This document shows, piece after piece, positions 38,004 through 40,554 of a stretch of 40,554 nt of DNA; positions within the stretch are counted from its first letter, which is position 1, and every line of letters starts with the position of its first letter. The stretch comes from a virus, in the IMG/VR virus record IMGVR_UViG_3300031364_000007, positions 1 to 40,554 of that record. One strand, given 5' to 3'. Both the position numbers and the translations under genes were made by a program. The notes below the pieces were generated by a model, which was given only the letters and a program-made list of their open reading frames with translations, had not been told where the DNA came from and did no database searches.

Positions 38004-38465
38004 TTAATTTCCTCCAACATATCTCAATGGTTTTCCAAGAAAACCGATCGTTTGTCCTGACCTGAAGATGACAACAACGGATCCGAATCTCGGCCTTCCG
38101 GTTTTTCCCTCCTGATCGGTAAAATGGATTCTTCCACGAACAAAGCGTATTTCTCCATATTTCAGACAATAATCATGAAAATATCTTGTTTCCGTCCTTG
38201 CTGGTATAAGACAAACTACAAAGCCACATTTTTGACTTTCCTTATATGCCTTTTTTACCCAGGATGATAATTGATGCCCAGAATAAGGAGGATTCATAAA
38301 GATTGATCCATATTCGTACCAATCTTTTTCAAGCGCATTATCCTCTTCAGTAAAATAATTCGCGCACCTGTGATTCCAATCCGAGGCACAAGCATCCAGG
38401 TTGAATCTAAATTCTTCGTGGAGCTCGTTAAACAATTCGATTGGGGTTGTCCATTCGTTATTCAT
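38004..38465 (-). CDS. dam: Phage DNA N6-adenine methyltransferase (Dam-like)
   Basis: 153 aa. EWTTPIELFNELHEEF, FNLDACASDWNHRCANYF, then MNPPYSG (catalytic NPPY at 58-61) and CGFVVCLIPARTETRYF with RFVRGRIHF and GRPRFGSVVVIF: the full pattern of the phage N6-adenine methyltransferase family (PF05869 type). Likely protects phage DNA from restriction or marks replicated DNA. Follows a second methyltransferase-fold gene by 7 bases. Confidence 0.92.
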   Translation of the reverse strand: MNNEWTTPIELFNELHEEFRFNLDACASDWNHRCANYFTEEDNALEKDWYEYGSIFMNPPYSGHQLSSWVKKAYKESQKCGFVVCLIPARTETRYFHDYCLKYGEIRFVRGRIHFTDQEGKTGRPRFGSVVVIFRSGQTIGFLGKPLRYVGGN

Positions 38466-38472
38466 ACTTTAC

Positions 38473-38937
38473 CTAACTTTTAAAAAACACTAGCCAATGA
38501 GTTTTTAAGTTTTTTGTCGTTCTATGTCCTAATAACGGCATTCTAGAAAAGCAAGTCATCACAGCTGGAATTGATATCTGATCGGTATTCCATTTGAAAA
38601 TGAGCGTTCCACCAGTCCCCAAAACTCGCCAACATTCATCAAATCCCTTCTTGATCATTTCTTTCCAATCGTTTGGAAGCTTTCCGTATTTCTTTGCCAT
38701 GTAGGCATTATCTCCAACTCGGTTAAAATGCGGAGGATCAAAGATCACAAGATTGAATTGATTATCTTTGAACGGAAGGTCTCTAAAATCGGAAATCACA
38801 TCAGGGTCGATATTGACAACACGGTTCCTTGCGAATTGTAGATTTGATTCTCTTCTGATATCGCAGCTAACGACATCAGAATTGCTTTTATCAAAATAGA
38901 ACATCTTACCGCCACAACAGACATCTAATATTTTCAT
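38473..38937 (-). CDS. SAM-dependent methyltransferase-fold protein
   Basis: 154 aa. Motif I is shortened but present (MKILDVCCGGKMFYFD), motif II VVSCDIRRE, motif IV FDPPHFN (67-70), then WRVLGTGGTLIFKW. This is a widespread phage class I methyltransferase-like group; DPPH rather than NPPY leaves the substrate (base, nucleotide or protein) open. Beside the adenine methyltransferase, DNA modification is the likely purpose. Confidence 0.75.
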   Translation of the reverse strand: MKILDVCCGGKMFYFDKSNSDVVSCDIRRESNLQFARNRVVNIDPDVISDFRDLPFKDNQFNLVIFDPPHFNRVGDNAYMAKKYGKLPNDWKEMIKKGFDECWRVLGTGGTLIFKWNTDQISIPAVMTCFSRMPLLGHRTTKNLKTHWLVFFKS

Positions 38938-38938
38938 T

Positions 38939-39346
38939 TTAATACCTAAAATCAGTCCAATGGATTATTTTTAAAGTCGCGTCCTTGTTAAACCATTTGA
39001 AAAAGTCTTCTACCGATTCGAAACCATCGTTTTTGGCTAACTGTTTCATTTCTTCAAAACCATAGATACAAAGATTTTCACGCCTGCAGTAAAAATAGTG
39101 CCCATCGATTATCACTAATCGTTCACCATTTTCCTTTTTGTATCTAACTTCAATTTTCTGGTCTGACTTACAGACATCCTGATCATTAAAACACCAATAG
39201 TTTCTTGTCCTGACACCAAAAGCCATATGGATCTTAATGCCAGGTTTCCACCGGTTCTTTTTATCTTCCCTCATTGTGTGAATTTTAGTTCCGTCTCCCA
39301 CAACAGGAAGGACCGGTTCGAATCTTCTGTTAAATCCTAGAATCAT
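38939..39346 (-). CDS. ASCH/PUA-like domain protein
   Basis: 135 aa. GFNRRFEPVLPVVGDGTKIH, TMREDKKNRWKPGIKIHMAF, then LAKNDGFESVEDFFKWF and IIHWTDFRY at the end: the G.K.hTiR..rW..G pattern and IHWTdf.Y close match ASCH-like phage proteins. ASCH domains are thought to bind RNA or modified nucleotides. The real partner is unknown. Overlaps the previous gene by 17 bases. Confidence 0.6.
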   Translation of the reverse strand: MILGFNRRFEPVLPVVGDGTKIHTMREDKKNRWKPGIKIHMAFGVRTRNYWCFNDQDVCKSDQKIEVRYKKENGERLVIIDGHYFYCRRENLCIYGFEEMKQLAKNDGFESVEDFFKWFNKDATLKIIHWTDFRY

Positions 39347-39782
39347 TGTTTTTCCAGTGGGGGTATAAGTTGTTCAGTTCTTCATAGAGTTCTTGAAGTG
39401 TTTTATCAAATTCTTCTGATGTGACAGATGGGTTGAAAAAATTTGAATAAGCTTTTCTCGCCAACTTAAGCGCTCGTCTTAATTCATGATCGCGTTCTTT
39501 TCTTCCTTCTAATTTCTCCGCACTAATCGGATCACCTTCAATTTCGTGTAACAAAATCGGTTGTAGTTCTATGGGAATGTCAATTAAAGGAAAATGCCTT
39601 TCTGATTTCGGTTGTAAAGTAAATTCATTATCGTTTTTGGTTGGGACAAACGTCATTCCATCATATTCAGAAAAATGTTTTGCGAGAACGTTTTGATAAC
39701 GAATTGGAATAATTAATTTATACACTTTATCCATTAGTATCCTTCTGTGATTTCGGCGGCTCCTTCTTCCGCAGGTCCGCAT
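39330..39782 (-). CDS. Hypothetical protein, 150 aa
   Basis: Basic start (MRTCGRRSRRNHRRI) may belong to a longer reading of the start; an internal ATG at 39734 (MDKVYKLIIPIRYQNVLAKH) would avoid the overlap with the helicase-loader-like gene and may be the true start. Then TFVPTKNDNEFTLQPKSERH and a charged helical C-terminus. Not recognised. Confidence 0.55.
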   Translation of the reverse strand: MRTCGRRSRRNHRRILMDKVYKLIIPIRYQNVLAKHFSEYDGMTFVPTKNDNEFTLQPKSERHFPLIDIPIELQPILLHEIEGDPISAEKLEGRKERDHELRRALKLARKAYSNFFNPSVTSEEFDKTLQELYEELNNLYPHWKNNDSRI

Positions 39783-40414
39783 TTTAAAAAACGGTTGGCA
39801 ATCCGAACAGTTTGCCCCTTATCATTCTTGATCGGACATGCCTTCATTCTTCGATAAACGTATTTGATCTGCATTGGAGAGGCGTCAAAATGTTTTTTAA
39901 CTTGAGCCCTGAAATGATCAGAATCAACATGACCGGGGCACGCATAGAAAACAGCATTTCCAGTTTTATCGCAGTTTTCAGAAATGTTGAGATGAGGATA
40001 ATCTTTTTGCTCTTCAGGTTCGGCAATGGTTATTTGTTCATTTTTCAGTTTTGCCGCAAGCAGTTTAGATTGTATGTATCCCAGTGATTTCTTATCGTTC
40101 GCCTTATCTTCAAGCAAGTTCGTATTTGACTCTCTTGCTATTTCTTCCAAGTACTCAGAAGCCTTTTCCGATTTAATTGAATCTTTGCAATGTTTAACAT
40201 ATTCCCCGGGAACCGGTTTGTAACCGTTCGGTTTGTCCTGAATAAAGCTTCCAAGGTTTTTGTTGATAATATCCTCATGAACTCCTTTTAAACCAAGAGC
40301 CCATCCGCGCAGTAGGTTATTCTCCATCTTCATGTGAAAGGTTGAGCAAAGAGTCTCCAAAGTCTGCTTGATAATCTGCCCCCTTCTGCTCAAATTCTTT
40401 CCAGAATCGTTCAT
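39734..40414 (-). CDS. Putative helicase-loader-type replication protein
   Basis: 226 aa. LETLCSTFHMKMENNLLRGW then ALGLKGVHEDIINKNLGSFI and PNGYKPVPGEYVKHCKDS fit the pattern of lambda P-like loaders (W...L.gv..e.i..al......y.PtPgEFv..Ck). Encoded right after the initiator, like lambda O-P. It would bring host DnaB helicase to the origin. The start at 40414 overlaps the initiator's end by 98 bases; a start at 40333 would cut into the conserved part. Confidence 0.55.
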   Translation of the reverse strand: MNDSGKNLSRRGQIIKQTLETLCSTFHMKMENNLLRGWALGLKGVHEDIINKNLGSFIQDKPNGYKPVPGEYVKHCKDSIKSEKASEYLEEIARESNTNLLEDKANDKKSLGYIQSKLLAAKLKNEQITIAEPEEQKDYPHLNISENCDKTGNAVFYACPGHVDSDHFRAQVKKHFDASPMQIKYVYRRMKACPIKNDKGQTVRIANRFLKCGPAEEGAAEITEGY

Positions 40415-40554
40415 TGTGTTCTTCTATCGTTTGAGGTTTTTTAGGGTTTATTTTTTGATTTAGATAACCTTCGAATTTGTTTCCGAACAATGTTTCCGGT
40501 CTCAAATACTTTTCGTGCTCCGTCCCGATCCATTCGGCTGTTTTCTTATCAATC
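40317..40554 (-). CDS. Replication initiator, C-terminal end (continues from 1-704)
   Basis: Reads in frame with the gene at the left end. The unique part after the overlap (40416-40317) adds HNERFWKEFEQKGADYQADF and a short acidic tail, ending the 267-aa protein with a stop at 40319-40317. In the overlap, one mismatch is silent and the other changes Lys (left copy) to Glu (right copy). Confidence 0.8.
   Translation of the reverse strand, partial: IDKKTAEWIGTEHEKYLRPETLFGNKFEGYLNQKINPKKPQTIEEHNERFWKEFEQKGADYQADFGDSLLNLSHEDGE
40417..40554. repeat. Terminal overlap repeat, right copy
   Basis: Right copy of the 138-base terminal repeat; see left copy at 1-138. C at 40424 and 40428 where the left copy has T. 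Confidence 0.9.

Noticed and set aside
1-40554. Search for integrase, transposase, CRISPR array and toxin-antitoxin pairs
   Set aside because: No reading frame carries recombinase, transposase or Cas signatures that I can recognise, and no regular repeat-spacer array is present; the small HTH genes lack a recognisable toxin partner.

Overview
The window is a near-complete, probably circular genome of a tailed double-stranded DNA phage. Its last 138 bases (40417-40554) repeat its first 138 with two mismatches, and one gene (the replication initiator) runs off the left end and finishes at the right end. The virion genes follow the order and sizes of a P22-type short-tailed phage: small and large terminase, portal of about 711 aa, scaffold, coat of about 422 aa, gp4-like and gp10-like tail proteins, three ejection-type proteins and a fibre with a P22-tailspike-type head-binding domain. 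This points to a Gram-negative host, which I cannot name from sequence alone. GC content looks low (around 40%). I recognise no integrase, so a virulent life style is likely but not proven.

Layout. (1) Leftward early block: starts near 9.4 kb, runs down to base 1, crosses the contig joint and continues from 40.5 to 34.8 kb. It holds a recombination set (Rad50/SbcC-like ATPase, RecT annealing protein, DEDDh exonuclease, metallo-beta-lactamase-fold nuclease), many small metal-binding proteins, an HTH regulator plus replication initiator with their own promoter, a putative helicase loader, two DNA methyltransferases, a RuvC-like resolvase, a glycosylase-like protein and a clamp-like protein. (2) Rightward block at 9.5-11.5 kb: two tandem tRNA-like units followed by six small genes. 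(3) Leftward late block, 31.9 to 11.5 kb: packaging, a small membrane/lysis-candidate cluster, head and tail. (4) Rightward block at 32.3-34.75 kb: tiny genes separated by strong RNA hairpins, ended by terminators.

Control. Two divergent intergenic regions (about 9.38-9.54 and 31.91-32.30 kb) should fire the opposing units. The convergent junctions are a shared CTAG double stop at 11.52 kb and a bidirectional terminator at 34.76 kb. Points that stand out: a perfect ParB-type parS palindrome between packaging genes; a seven-blade YVTN-like beta-propeller apparently inserted in the gp10-like tail protein; a cupin-SET fusion among tail genes; a small protein with a twin-arginine-like leader and a coat-like segment; and the hairpin-rich small-gene cluster. 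No DNA polymerase, endolysin or ParB gene was recognised.
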